Positions 1 through 10,138 are shown, counted from the stretch's first letter. The stretch: DNA of 64,000 bases from Rhizobium indicum (GCF_005862305.2 NZ_CP054021.1:1798001-1862000), one strand, 5' to 3'. Made by a program: numbers and translations. The notes: generated from the letters alone by a model not told the origin.

Positions 1-303
1 GCCGATATCGAAGATTCGGAAGCGAGCCAAGCGACATCGATGAGCTCGGTGATGCAGCAGATCAGCCTGGCGCTTGGCGTCGCACTCGCCGCCGCGATCC
101 TCGAGAGCTCGATCTATTTCCGCGGCGAAGCGCTGCAGGTGGCCGATTTCCACCTTGCCTTCTACATCATTGCCGGACTGACGGTCATTGCGACCATTCC
201 CTTCATCCGGATGGACCGCAATGCCGGCGCACTCGTTTCCGGCCACCGCTTGAAGACGATGACGGCAGCAACTGTCGAAGCCGAACAGCACGCGGTGAAA
301 TAA
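1..303 (+). CDS. MFS multidrug exporter, DHA2 family, C-terminal end (partial)
   Basis: The reading frame is open from base 1, so the start lies outside the window; about 100 C-terminal residues are present. The segment ASQATSMSSVMQQISLALGV and the following hydrophobic stretch resemble the region near the last membrane helices of 14-TM DHA2 (EmrB/QacA-like) drug:proton antiporters. Another helix (FYIIAGLTVIATIPFI) leads to a cytoplasmic tail, as is usual for the family. The substrate cannot be deduced. A RIME-like palindrome starts directly after the stop codon and may end or stabilise the transcript. Confidence 0.75.
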   Translation, partial: ADIEDSEASQATSMSSVMQQISLALGVALAAAILESSIYFRGEALQVADFHLAFYIIAGLTVIATIPFIRMDRNAGALVSGHRLKTMTAATVEAEQHAVK

Positions 304-412
304 AGCATGCGCGCAAAAGTGTGCAGCGGTTTTGCGGTAACGACATGCGTGGAAACAAAGAGCTAAAGCTCGAGGAGCGAATCTGAAAGATTGCGACGAG
401 CTTTTGGCAGCT
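304..412. repeat. RIME-like rhizobial intergenic palindrome pair
   Basis: Two imperfect palindromes fill the space between the MFS gene and the VOC gene. The first has arms GCATG/CATGC and GCAAAA/TTTTGC around 305-347; the second has AAAGCTCG/CGAGCTTT arms around 366-410. The wording GCAAAAGTGTGCAGCGGTTTTGCG followed by a CATGCGT and an AAAGAGCTAAAGC tail is what I remember of the RIME family of intergenic mosaic elements in Rhizobium/Sinorhizobium. A related copy lies at the right edge of the window. Confidence 0.7.
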
Positions 413-413
413 G

Positions 414-797
414 CTACCGCGGGTTTTCGCAGACTGCAGAGAGCTTGTTGCCGTCGAGGTCACGCACATAGGCGGTATAGAAATGGGCATGGTAGGAGCG
501 CAGGCCGGGCTCACCCTCATCCACGGCGCCTGCCGCGATTGCCGCCGCATGGAAGGCATCGACATCCGCCCGTGTTTCGGCTGCAAGCGCCACCATGGCG
601 CCATTGCCTGAGGTCGCCCTGCGGTGATTGAACGGCGTCACCACCCAGAAGCGGCAGCGCGTATCACCCTCGGCGGCATAGCCGATTTCCTCTTCGGAAG
701 AGCGCTGGCGGCGATAGCCGAGGGGAGACAGCACGGCATCATAAAAATGCCCTGCGCGATAGAGGTCGTTGGTTCCGAGCGTGACGTAAAGAAGCAT
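414..797 (-). CDS. VOC (glyoxalase/bleomycin-resistance fold) family protein
   Basis: The 127-residue product has the length and layout of single-domain VOC proteins. It opens MLLYVTLGTNDLYRAGHFYDAVL, the typical first beta strand and helix, and ends with YVRDLDGNKLSAVCE, where the family usually has its last metal ligand (a Glu after DPDGN). Members are dioxygenases, isomerases or antibiotic-binding proteins, and nothing here shows the substrate. It stands alone, with repeat elements on both sides. Confidence 0.8.
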   Translation of the reverse strand: MLLYVTLGTNDLYRAGHFYDAVLSPLGYRRQRSSEEEIGYAAEGDTRCRFWVVTPFNHRRATSGNGAMVALAAETRADVDAFHAAAIAAGAVDEGEPGLRSYHAHFYTAYVRDLDGNKLSAVCENPR

Positions 798-819
798 GGG
801 ATCAGCGGTTCAATCCTTA

Positions 820-920
820 CAGCGCCGCGCGTCCTTTCAGACGCGCAAAGGACGCGGCGACGCTTTCCATTGCTGCATATCTTATCCTTAAATCGATACC
901 GTTTTAAGGAGTTATGCAGT
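820..920. repeat. Two-hairpin repeated element of rhizobial intergenic type
   Basis: Hairpin 1 is GCGCGTC (827-833), a 6-base loop and GACGCGC (840-846). Hairpin 2 has CTGCATA (873-879) paired with TATGCAG (913-919), with CCTTAAA/TTTTAAGG inside it. I recall this block (TACAGCGCCGCGCGTC, then a TCCTTAAATCGAT core inside CTGCAT arms) as recurring between genes in Rhizobium and Agrobacterium genomes. It lies upstream of the VOC gene and downstream of rlmE, where it could act as a terminator or small RNA. Confidence 0.55.
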
Positions 921-954
921 CGATCGCCATCATCCGTCAGGACCGGCCCGAAGA

Positions 955-1674
955 TCAAGCTTCTTCAGCGTCGCCTTCGGCCTTGCGCCCCTTGAACCCC
1001 TTGGCCAGCAGGAACATCTCGACCGATTCGGCGCGCGACGAGTTCGGTTTGACATGGACGACCTGGCGGAAGTTCTGCTTCAGCATGGCGAGTAGCTCAC
1101 GCTCGGTGCCGCCCTGAAAGGTCTTGGTGAGGAAGTGCCCGCCTTCCCCCAGGACTTCGACGGCGAAATGTGCCGCGACTTCGCAGAGATGCATGGTGCG
1201 CAGATGATCGGTGCGATGGTGGCCGGTGGTGGGCGCCGCCATGTCCGAGATGACGAGATCAGGCGTGCCGCCGACGGCCTCCAACAGCTTTTCCGGCGCA
1301 CTGGGATCGAGGAAATCGAGCTGCAGGATCTTGACCCCCGGCAGCTGGGTCATTTCAAGGAAATCGATCGCAGCCACACGAATATCATCATCTGTCGAGC
1401 CGGTGACCTTGGCTGCGATCTGCGACCAGCTGCCCGGCGCAGCGCCGAGATCGATGATGCGCCTGGCGCCGCGCAGGATATGATGTTTCTCGTCGATCTC
1501 CAGCAGCTTGAAGGCGGCCCGGGCGCGATAGCCTTCAAGCTGGGCGCGCTGCACATAGGGATCGTTGATGTGACGCTCCAGCCATTGGCGGGAGGAGGCC
1601 TTCATCTTCTTGTTTTTGACGCGCTGGCCGAGTTTGCGGCCGGTGCGGTTTCCCGCGATCGGTGCCTTGGTCAT
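955..1674 (-). CDS. rlmE: 23S rRNA (uridine-2552 2'-O) methyltransferase RlmE (FtsJ/RrmJ)
   Basis: The 239-residue product matches RlmE, which methylates U2552 of 23S rRNA late in 50S assembly using S-adenosylmethionine. It has the [12 protein letters not shown] segment with the first catalytic Lys, the SAM loop DLGAAPGSW, the Asp motif [10 protein letters not shown], the second Lys in KTFQGG and the Glu in [15 protein letters not shown], completing the K-D-K-E tetrad. It lies just after the ppx-like gene on the same strand (14 bp gap), a pairing I recall from other rhizobia. The N-terminus has an extra basic stretch. Confidence 0.93.
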   Translation of the reverse strand: MTKAPIAGNRTGRKLGQRVKNKKMKASSRQWLERHINDPYVQRAQLEGYRARAAFKLLEIDEKHHILRGARRIIDLGAAPGSWSQIAAKVTGSTDDDIRVAAIDFLEMTQLPGVKILQLDFLDPSAPEKLLEAVGGTPDLVISDMAAPTTGHHRTDHLRTMHLCEVAAHFAVEVLGEGGHFLTKTFQGGTERELLAMLKQNFRQVVHVKPNSSRAESVEMFLLAKGFKGRKAEGDAEEA

Positions 1675-1688
1675 GCCTATTCCTTATC

Positions 1689-3257
1689 TCACGATCTCAC
1701 GCGCTGGCCGCGGCGGTTGCGATTGCGCCGCCACACGCCGTCATCGGCCATCATGTCGGTGAGCAGGCCTTCCCTCAAGCCGCGATCGGCAACCCGCATG
1801 CGCGGGCTCGGCCAGCGGCGGCGGATCGCCTCGAGAATGGCGCAGCCGGCGAGCACCAGATCGGCCCGGTCAGGCCCGATGCAGGGATTAGCGGCGCGGC
1901 TTGCGAAATCCCAGGAGAGAAGCTTTGCCTGCATGGCGGAGACCTCATCGTCGGACAGCCAGATGCCATCGACCTTGCGCCGGTCATAACGCGGTAGGTC
2001 GAGATGCACGCCGGCAAGCGTCGTCACCGTGCCCGATGTGCCGATCAGGTGAAAGTCGCCGCTCTGGGCGACCTCGATCTCCGGGCAATTGAAGCTTCCA
2101 AGCATGCCTTCGACTTCACGCACCATGCCTTCGAAGGCCTCCGGCGTGACGTCGTGCCCGCCATGGCGCTCCGACAGGGTCACGACGCCGACCGGAAGCG
2201 AGGTCCAGTGGGTGATGTGATTGGCAAGGCGGCTGAAGCGATTGTCGCCAATACGGATGACGGCAATCTCCGACGAGCCGCCGCCGATATCGAAAAGCAC
2301 GACGGAGCGCGTCTCGCGACCGACCAGCGAGGAGCAGCCGGAGACGGCAAGCCGCGCCTCTGTCTCGCGATCGATGATCTCGAGCGCGAGGCCGGTTTCG
2401 GCAACGACCCGGCTGAGGAATTCCTCGCCATTGACTGCCTGGCGGCAGGCTTCGGTGGCGATCAGCCGCATGCGGCGGATCTGCCGGTTCCTGAGCTTGG
2501 AGGCGCAGATCCTCAGCGCCTCGATCGCCCTCTCCATCGCCTCATCCGACAGACGGCCGCTTGCCGCAAGGCCTTCGCCGAGGCGCACGATGCGGGAAAA
2601 AGCATCGACGACGCGGAATTGACCCGGACGAGTCGGCTGGGCAATGAGGAGGCGGCAATTGTTGGTGCCGAGATCGAGGGCGGCGTAGAGCTCCTCCGGC
2701 CACACATGCTCGCCGGCCTGACGATCCCCCGGATGCCCGGAATGGGACTGGCTTTCCTGGCGGCCCCTGCGGTTGGCGCTTGCGCCATTCAGTGCTTCAC
2801 GCAGTTCGGCCCTGAGCACGGTTTCTTCTGCGCGGCTTTCCTGCTGCTGGGCGCCTGATGGTTTTGCCGGTGTCAGCGGCCGGCCCTGCAGACCGCGCTT
2901 GCCGCGGTTTTTGCGGCGATTGCGACGGCTCGGCGCTGAATCGCTATCGGAGCGGACAGCATTGCCTGCCGCCGCCGTCTGTTCCATTGCCTGGGGGAGA
3001 GGTGAACCATCCTGCACAGCACCATGGCCACCACGACGGCGACGCTTGCGCTTGCGGGCCGGATTCCCGGCTGCATCTTCTATCGGGCGCGCAGGCTGTC
3101 CGGCACCGCCGGAGGGCTCATGCGAAGCGGGATGAGCCGCGTTGCGGGATTGCCCGCTACGTTTGCCCTTGCGGCGCCTGGACTTTTTGCCGTCCTTGCG
3201 CCCTGCCGCCGACGCCCCGTCAAATTGCGGCTTTGCGCCGCCTTCGGGGTCTTCCAC
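1689..3257 (-). CDS. ppx: Ppx/GppA phosphatase family protein with basic N-terminal extension
   Basis: The domain begins near residue 190 with YAALDLGTNNCRLLIA, the phosphate-binding loop of the ASKHA-fold exopolyphosphatase/pppGpp phosphatase family. FDIGGGSSEIAVI is the second phosphate loop and LIGTSGTVTTLAG the third. It should hydrolyse polyphosphate and/or pppGpp. It lacks the C-terminal HD-like domain of long E. coli Ppx, as is common in alphaproteobacteria. The first 185 residues are low-complexity with basic clusters at about 21-33, 68-76 and 111-121, perhaps binding polyanions. The start is GTG at 3257. It is probably co-transcribed with rlmE. Confidence 0.85.
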   Translation of the reverse strand: MEDPEGGAKPQFDGASAAGRKDGKKSRRRKGKRSGQSRNAAHPASHEPSGGAGQPARPIEDAAGNPARKRKRRRRGGHGAVQDGSPLPQAMEQTAAAGNAVRSDSDSAPSRRNRRKNRGKRGLQGRPLTPAKPSGAQQQESRAEETVLRAELREALNGASANRRGRQESQSHSGHPGDRQAGEHVWPEELYAALDLGTNNCRLLIAQPTRPGQFRVVDAFSRIVRLGEGLAASGRLSDEAMERAIEALRICASKLRNRQIRRMRLIATEACRQAVNGEEFLSRVVAETGLALEIIDRETEARLAVSGCSSLVGRETRSVVLFDIGGGSSEIAVIRIGDNRFSRLANHITHWTSLPVGVVTLSERHGGHDVTPEAFEGMVREVEGMLGSFNCPEIEVAQSGDFHLIGTSGTVTTLAGVHLDLPRYDRRKVDGIWLSDDEVSAMQAKLLSWDFASRAANPCIGPDRADLVLAGCAILEAIRRRWPSPRMRVADRGLREGLLTDMMADDGVWRRNRNRRGQRVRS

Positions 3258-3499
3258 GTTGTTTTTCCACCGCGCCGCGCAAGTCTTGAGATATGCAGCA
3301 GGCGCTCATTCGATTTTTGCGTTGCGGCAAGAATATCAGCGCCCGCCGAAATCGCCAAATTCTTTTTTGGACAGGGGATTTGCAGCGGTTTCACCTTTCC
3401 GTGGCAGCACCGATTTTTTTCAAAACAGCTATTTGCAATCCCCCGGCTTTTGGTTATAAGCGCCGCACACCAGCCGACCGCCCGCCGGTTCGCTTATAC

Positions 3500-3573
3500 T
3501 GGGGAATAGTTCAATGGTAGAACGACGGACTCTGACTCCGTTAATCTTGGTTCGAATCCAGGTTCCCCAGCCA
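3500..3573 (+). tRNA. tRNA-Gln (anticodon CTG)
   Basis: A full cloverleaf is visible: acceptor TGGGGAA pairs with TTCCCCA, D arm, anticodon stem ACGGA/TCCGT (3525-3529 with 3537-3541), loop CTCTGAC with anticodon CTG at 3532-3534, TTCGAAT T-loop, discriminator G and an encoded CCA. It marks the left border of the polysaccharide region. I looked for a direct copy of its 3' end further right, as an attachment site would leave, and did not see one. Confidence 0.96.
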
Positions 3574-3611
3574 ATATTTCACTAAGCGATTGATTTTACG
3601 GCAAAACGGGT

Positions 3612-3950
3612 TTGCTTTTATCTGCCCTCCCGGTGCCCTCCTCCAATGCCTGCTTCCTTTTCGCTGCCCTGATCACTTGGATCGATTGGCGCAGCATGTC
3701 GGCGAATCCGACATCGTGGCTTGGGCGAGCATCTTGCAGCATCTACGCACTACACGCGCCCATTTCGATTTTTGTTGCTTTCGTGCGTGCCGTGGTGGGC
3801 AGCGATTGTAGGCGCTATTGGCATCGGCCTGACGTCTTCTGGCTTCTGGAACGGCCCATCGACAAAATTGGTCAGCGACTGGGAAAACAAATGCAAACTA
3901 ATGAGGGTTCCGGAATGCTGATTTACAACAGCGCAGAAAATAAAGATTGA
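3612..3950 (+). pseudogene. Decayed C-terminal part of an acyltransferase-3 family gene
   Basis: One frame reads SWLGRASCSIYALHAPISIFVAF, the usual late membrane helix of OafA-type acyltransferases. A +1 frame then continues PWWAAIVGAIGIGLTSSGFW, and the first frame resumes with LLERPIDKIGQRLGK, matching the ERP motif that closes this family. The product is thus spread over two frames by compensating indels, and the N-terminal 300 or so residues are missing. It sits between tRNA-Gln and an intact acyltransferase gene, and is most likely scar DNA from an earlier insertion. Confidence 0.65.
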
Positions 3951-4079
3951 AATCGGCCCCGCCCACAAATCTTTTATCAGGCCACACTGTTCTCCCTCCA
4001 AGATCTCTGTGTTAGGCACCCCAAAAGCGCCAATCTTGCGCGCGACCAAAGTACGCTCTCGATATCGAAGGCAGGCACA

Positions 4080-6056
4080 TTGAAGGTTTACCGACCAGAG
4101 ATTGATGGCTTACGGGCCATATCGGTGATCGCGGTCATTCTTTACCACGCCGGGTTCACGGTTGCCGGCCACACGTTGCTTCCTGGCGGATACATTGGCG
4201 TCGACGTATTTTTTGTGATCAGCGGCTTCCTGATTTCCCAAATTTTGTTGACGGAAATCGAAGCAACGGGGCGTATCGATTTCCTTAAATTCTATGCTCG
4301 GCGCGCGCGGAGAATTTTGCCGGCGTTGTTCGCAGTCATTTTTGCGACAATTCCCCTCGCCTATTATTTTTTGTTACCATTGGAACTCACAGACTACGCG
4401 AACTCCATAGGGTCGTCGCTCCTGTTTGGATCGAATATCTATTTTTATTTTACTGCGGCTCTGTACGGGGAGCCCAATACCCTTCTCAAGCCCTTTCTTC
4501 ACACCTGGTCGTTGAGCGTCGAAGAGCAATTTTATATCGGCTTTCCGGTCTTATTGCTGATCGTGCGTCGATACTTGAAATCAAAATTCTTGCCATACGT
4601 GTTGCTCGTGGCAGCCCTCAGCTTTGTATTGTGTATCGTGACGGTGCGGCATGATCCGCAACAGGCCTTCTACTCGCCACTCACCCGGGCCTGGGAACTG
4701 CTGGCCGGAACACTTCTCGCCTATCACGAAGTGAGGCGTGGACGAACCCGCCCTCGGCCGTTACTCGCGGCGGCCGGGCTTATCCTCGTTCTTGGCTCAC
4801 TCATCTTTTTTGGAAAGGATACGGTTCATCCTGGCAGGTTGACTTTGATCCCAGTCATCGGGACCTGTCTGGTGCTCGCATTCGCCGGTCAGCAGAACGC
4901 AGCCGGGCGCCTGTTGGCTTCTCGGCCTGCGGCGCTCACCGGATTGGTATCCTACTCTTTATATTTGTGGCATTATCCGGTCTTCGCCTTCTGGCGGTTG
5001 ACAAGCTTGAATTTCGACAATGGTGACAAGCTTCTCGCCATCGCAGTGACGGTCCTGGTCGCGGTCGTCAGCTTTGTCGTCATCGAAAAGCCCCTTCGCC
5101 ACACCAGGAGAAGCCGCGCTCTCTGGATCACCCTGAGCTCATCCGTTGTCACCATCACGGCTGCTGTCCTGTCAGCAATCACTATGGCCGGTTTTCCTCA
5201 CAGGCTGGATGAAGTCTATTCACCTCTCGCGCAGACGAACGAAGCACGGCTCGAAAGCACTTTTCTAAGCCTGAACGACAACATTCAAGCTGGGAAACCA
5301 ATTATCTTCATCATTGGGGACTCGCACGCCAGAAACTGGTCGATCGCGCTAAAAAATTACATCGATACCGACCGATATCAAATCGTGGCAATCAGCTACT
5401 TGAACTGCATGGTGGAGATCAAGAACGATATCGTTAAGGCCCCCTCTCGCGCCAGCATTTACGACAAATACTGCATTCCCTTTGAAAAATATATCAACGA
5501 CAAGTCATTGCTCAGCCGAACGAAAGCGATCTTTCTCACGAGCCTTCGGCCTTTCGAGTACACCGTCAACCCCTTCAGGTTTGAGCTTCTTTCCTGGATG
5601 AAAAGCCACTCGGACGACGCGCGCATTTTCGTTTTCGGAAATTATTTCCAGCTCGACGAATCGCACTCGTGCCTAGGGCTGATGTTTCAGAGAAAATCTG
5701 ATGCCTCCATATGCCTGCGGGAGGCGACCTATCCGCCGGCTAACCAGCCTTTAGAGCAACTGCCATTTTTCCCATCCGATCTAGCGTTCACCTACGTCGA
5801 TATCGTCAAGCTTCACTGCGATTACGACAAGGAGAAATGCCTCACGAGCAGCAGGGGTGTTCCGTTCATCACAGACTGGAACCATCTGACAGCACAATTT
5901 CTGACGACCCTGATTGGTGACATTCTGGAAAAGAGAACCGCCGACCTACGGGGCGACGGTCTCCTCGATTTCCTGGTACCGCCGCACGCCAGGCAATCCG
6001 AACGAACTGCAAGTTCTCAGCCGAACGCTGGTCGAACGTCTTCCGCTTCTCCATGA
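4080..6056 (+). CDS. Acyltransferase-3 / SGNH polysaccharide O-acyltransferase (OafA/YrhL type)
   Basis: The 658-residue inner-membrane enzyme begins with YRPEIDGLRAISVIAVILYHAG, whose conserved Arg and His define acyltransferase family 3. It has GYIGVDVFFVISGFLIS and LHTWSLSVEEQFYIGFP and about ten membrane helices to residue 380. A periplasmic SGNH hydrolase-like domain follows, with IIGDSHARNW near residue 413 and DWNHLTAQF near 600, giving Ser and Asp-His. Such fusions acetylate O-antigens or exopolysaccharides. The start is TTG at 4080. Base composition is more AT-rich than the flanking core genes, suggesting transfer. Confidence 0.88.
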   Translation: MKVYRPEIDGLRAISVIAVILYHAGFTVAGHTLLPGGYIGVDVFFVISGFLISQILLTEIEATGRIDFLKFYARRARRILPALFAVIFATIPLAYYFLLPLELTDYANSIGSSLLFGSNIYFYFTAALYGEPNTLLKPFLHTWSLSVEEQFYIGFPVLLLIVRRYLKSKFLPYVLLVAALSFVLCIVTVRHDPQQAFYSPLTRAWELLAGTLLAYHEVRRGRTRPRPLLAAAGLILVLGSLIFFGKDTVHPGRLTLIPVIGTCLVLAFAGQQNAAGRLLASRPAALTGLVSYSLYLWHYPVFAFWRLTSLNFDNGDKLLAIAVTVLVAVVSFVVIEKPLRHTRRSRALWITLSSSVVTITAAVLSAITMAGFPHRLDEVYSPLAQTNEARLESTFLSLNDNIQAGKPIIFIIGDSHARNWSIALKNYIDTDRYQIVAISYLNCMVEIKNDIVKAPSRASIYDKYCIPFEKYINDKSLLSRTKAIFLTSLRPFEYTVNPFRFELLSWMKSHSDDARIFVFGNYFQLDESHSCLGLMFQRKSDASICLREATYPPANQPLEQLPFFPSDLAFTYVDIVKLHCDYDKEKCLTSSRGVPFITDWNHLTAQFLTTLIGDILEKRTADLRGDGLLDFLVPPHARQSERTASSQPNAGRTSSASP

Positions 6057-6213
6057 GTTTGAGCGGACGGACGCCGGGAACGACGGTAAACTTGGTGTTC
6101 AAGTCCGGACCTCGGCATGCCCCATCGTCTCGATCAAGGAGCCACGTCGCCTAAAGCTGACGGCTCACACGTCACGCCAATCGCAGCCCTTTGGAGTTCT
6201 GGATGCCCGACAG

Positions 6214-7167
6214 CTATTGTCGCGCTACGGCGGCTTTGCCTTCGAACTGCAGGAACCAATCATACACTGCGCGGATACCTTCCTCCAGCGAGATGCGTGG
6301 CTTCCAGCCCATGTTCTTCAGCTTGTCGGTGCTCATGAGCTTACGCGGCGTCCCGTCAGGCTTGGAGAGGTCGTGGGCAATTTTTCCTTCGTAACCGACA
6401 ACACGGCAAACCAACCGCGCGAGCTCGATGATTTCAATGTCCTCTCCCGAACCGACATTGACGTGCTGCGCGTCCGAATAGTTCTTCAACAGGAAAACCA
6501 GCGCATCCGCGCAATCGTCAACGTGGAGGAATTCCCGTCGTGGCTTTCCGGTTCCCCAGATGGCAATTTCGGATGCCCCCGTCACCTTTGCGAGGTGCGC
6601 TTTGTGAATTAGCGCCGGCAGAACGTGACTGGATTGCAGATCGAAATTATCGCCCGGACCATAGAGGTTGGTGGGCATGGCAGAAATATAGTCGCGTCCG
6701 TGCTGCTTGCGGTAGGCGTCGGCCAGCTTGATCCCGGCAATCTTGGCTATAGCATACCACTCGTTGGTCGGCTCAAGCGGTCCGGTCAAAAGCGCATCTT
6801 CAGAAATCGGCTGCGGCGCGAATTTAGGATAAATGCAGCTTGAGCCCAGAAACAGAAGCCTGTCGACGCCGTTACGATGCGCGGCTTCGAAGATATTGGC
6901 CTCAATAATCAGGTTATCGTAGAGGAAATCGGCCGGGAAGGTATCGTTCGCAAGAATACCGCCAACCTTTGCAGCAGCGAGGATGATCGCATCCGGTCTG
7001 TTCGTCTGGACGAATCTCTCGACCTCGTCCTGCCGTTTGAGATCAAGCTCCTGTCGCGTTGCCGTGATGACAGTGCAATTTTCTGAGTGAAGCCTGCGCA
7101 CAAGCGCGCTGCCGACCATGCCGCGATGACCGGCGACCCAGATTTTCTTGTTGGACAGGTCGGACAC
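6214..7167 (-). CDS. fcl: GDP-L-fucose synthase
   Basis: The 317-residue SDR enzyme converts GDP-4-keto-6-deoxymannose to GDP-L-fucose by 3,5-epimerisation and NADPH reduction. It shows IWVAGHRGMVGSALVRRL (Rossmann glycine motif), LFLGSSCIYPKFAPQPI and EWYAIAKIAGIK, the Ser-Tyr-Lys set with the Cys typical of Fcl. The start is GTG at 7167, immediately after the gmd stop codon, so the two are translationally coupled. Together they supply fucose or a related 6-deoxyhexose to the surface glycan. Confidence 0.95.
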   Translation of the reverse strand: MSDLSNKKIWVAGHRGMVGSALVRRLHSENCTVITATRQELDLKRQDEVERFVQTNRPDAIILAAAKVGGILANDTFPADFLYDNLIIEANIFEAAHRNGVDRLLFLGSSCIYPKFAPQPISEDALLTGPLEPTNEWYAIAKIAGIKLADAYRKQHGRDYISAMPTNLYGPGDNFDLQSSHVLPALIHKAHLAKVTGASEIAIWGTGKPRREFLHVDDCADALVFLLKNYSDAQHVNVGSGEDIEIIELARLVCRVVGYEGKIAHDLSKPDGTPRKLMSTDKLKNMGWKPRISLEEGIRAVYDWFLQFEGKAAVARQ

Positions 7168-8268
<1,101 letters not shown>

Positions 8269-8409
8269 TTATGGAAACGACCGAACGAGTGCAACCCCCA
8301 TGTAACTGCGGGCAGGTCGGCGAAATGAGTATCGTCGACCTCTTCGGCTGACGTGAGACTGGCACAATGAGACTAGAGCTTTCATTTGTCAGATGTCCAA
8401 GGGCTAAAT

Positions 8410-8566
8410 ATGATCCTGGTGACGGGAGGAGTCGGCTTCATCGGTGCGAATTTCGTGCTCGGCTGAGCTTGCGCTTCACGATGAACCAGTCGTCAACCTC
8501 GATGCGCTCACCTATGCCGGCAATCTTGAAAACCTTACGTCCGTGATGGCCATTCAAGCACCATAG
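8410..8566 (+). pseudogene. rfbB: Remnant of rfbB (dTDP-glucose 4,6-dehydratase) N-terminus
   Basis: From the ATG at 8410 the frame reads MILVTGGVGFIGANFVLG then stops. In the next frame it continues LALHDEPVVNLDALTYAGNL, ENLTSVMA, then stop. Both pieces match consecutive N-terminal segments of RfbB/RmlB (Rossmann loop, then the NLDxLTYAGNLENL motif), with a small deletion and frame change between them. Only about 50 of 350 residues remain, so it cannot be functional. Confidence 0.8.
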
Positions 8567-8941
8567 AAGAAACTGTCGATCACTGTCTCAAGATTGCAAC
8601 GGCACCCTCCAAACAGGTCCAAATTTGCCTTGTGACCGGGCCGTTGTGGGTGTTGTCGTGATCGCAGGATATGCTAAGGCCAATACCAGGAATTAATTAG
8701 GTGCAACTGAATGGATGACGCGGATGGCCCCTCGCCCCAATTGGTGAGAGCGCCCTTTTGCGGATCTCCGTGACGATCAATTCGTGACAGCATCCGCTGG
8801 CTGTGACCCTTTTACAAAGGGACGAGAAATTGAGGAGCGAGATCCGCTGTGTCAGATTATCTGTGAAAAACGACGCGGTTCTCCGGCCTGATCGAAATGT
8901 GAAGTAGGCGTCTGCTGGCGGAGGCTGAGGTTAGTCAAAGC
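8567..8941. other. Intergenic stretch without a recognisable gene
   Basis: After the rfbB remnant all six frames are short and broken, and I recognise no protein family, transposase end or tRNA. The stretch probably holds further scar DNA and the promoter of the + strand glycan cluster, which begins at 8942. A weak GAGG lies about 12 bases before that start. Confidence 0.4.
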
Positions 8942-10138
8942 ATGAAAATTGGCATCTTGTTAGAAAACCCGATTCAGGTCGGTGGCGGATTCAATCAAGC
9001 AATCAATGCGATCGTACAACTCCAGCGTATCATCGGAAAACAGCATGAGGTCGTGGCTTTCACGACAATCAAAGCCAATCTTCAGCATCTCAAGCGGCTT
9101 GGAGTTCCCGCAGAATACCTGCCTGCCGCCGGAAGGCTATCTCGAATTGCACTCGCCGTGTTGCGCCGCTTAATCCGCAAGGAAATTGGCAAAGCGTGGA
9201 TGGCAAACAAGATCGAAAATGCGCTGCTGAAAGCAGGCATGGATCTGGGGTATTTCGTTACACATTCCTCAACTCCGAACTATTTCCGCAAGCTCAACTA
9301 CGTCACAACAGTCCTTGATCTCTGTCATCGGGACGATCTCGAATTTCCGGAAGTCAGCTCCGAAGGCAGATTCGAAGAACGAGAGCGGCACTTTTCCACA
9401 TGCCTGCCACGTGCGGTCGCCGTCTTGGTGGCATCACATCAGCTACTGAAGAGGATTGTCGTTCGCTACGGAGTTGACGAAGAGCGCATGATTGCGATGC
9501 CGTTCGAGCCCTCTCCTTTCTTAAGTGAAGCGCATTCGATTGATCGCACAGCCGTGCTCGGCAATTACGGGCTGAGGGATGGCTATTATTTCTATCCGGC
9601 GCAATTCTGGCCTCATAAGAACCATATACGCATTCTTGAAGCGATCTCGTTGTTAAAGCAAAAGGCGGCCGTTAATTCCGACGTACGCGTGGTCTTTTCG
9701 GGTGCGGATAGCGGTAATTTGGCCTGGATCAAGCAGCAAGCGCAGCGGTTAGGCGTCTCTGACAATGTGACGTTTCTCGGCTTTGTACCGGTTGATCACA
9801 TGCGCGCGCTTTACGAAGGCGCTCTGGCCGTCGTGATGTCGACTTATTTTGGCCCGACCAATCTACCGCCGTTGGAAGCGTGGGCAGTCGGCCGCCCGTT
9901 GATCTATTCGGCGCACCTCAATGAACAGGTCGGCGATGCGGCGTTGTTTGCCGACGCTAATGACGCAGAGCAGTGGGCCGACGCAATGTTGCGCATTCGG
10001 GATCCTGCGGTGGCAGTTGATCTGATCGAAAAAGGGCGTAAGCAGCTAAAAGCGATCGACACGGAGCGGCTCGAAGCCGAGACCCTATTCGTACATAGAC
10101 TCGAGCAATTTGCGCAACGCAGGAAATGCTGGGAATAA
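8942..10138 (+). CDS. Glycosyltransferase family 4 (GT-B)
   Basis: The 398-residue protein is a GT-B retaining transferase. The N-terminal half has a glycine-rich loop (IQVGGGFNQAINAIVQL). The C-terminal half contains FYPAQFWPHKNHIRILEAI, VTFLGFVPVDHMRALYEGAL and TYFGPTNLPPLEAWAVGRP, the donor nucleotide-sugar site with the E-x7-E-like segment. It is presumably cytoplasmic, adding a sugar to the growing O-antigen or capsule chain. It is clearly paralogous to the product of 13416-14627, sharing FYPAQFWPHKNH and FGPTN-PPLEA. Donor and acceptor are unknown. Confidence 0.85.
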   Translation: MKIGILLENPIQVGGGFNQAINAIVQLQRIIGKQHEVVAFTTIKANLQHLKRLGVPAEYLPAAGRLSRIALAVLRRLIRKEIGKAWMANKIENALLKAGMDLGYFVTHSSTPNYFRKLNYVTTVLDLCHRDDLEFPEVSSEGRFEERERHFSTCLPRAVAVLVASHQLLKRIVVRYGVDEERMIAMPFEPSPFLSEAHSIDRTAVLGNYGLRDGYYFYPAQFWPHKNHIRILEAISLLKQKAAVNSDVRVVFSGADSGNLAWIKQQAQRLGVSDNVTFLGFVPVDHMRALYEGALAVVMSTYFGPTNLPPLEAWAVGRPLIYSAHLNEQVGDAALFADANDAEQWADAMLRIRDPAVAVDLIEKGRKQLKAIDTERLEAETLFVHRLEQFAQRRKCWE

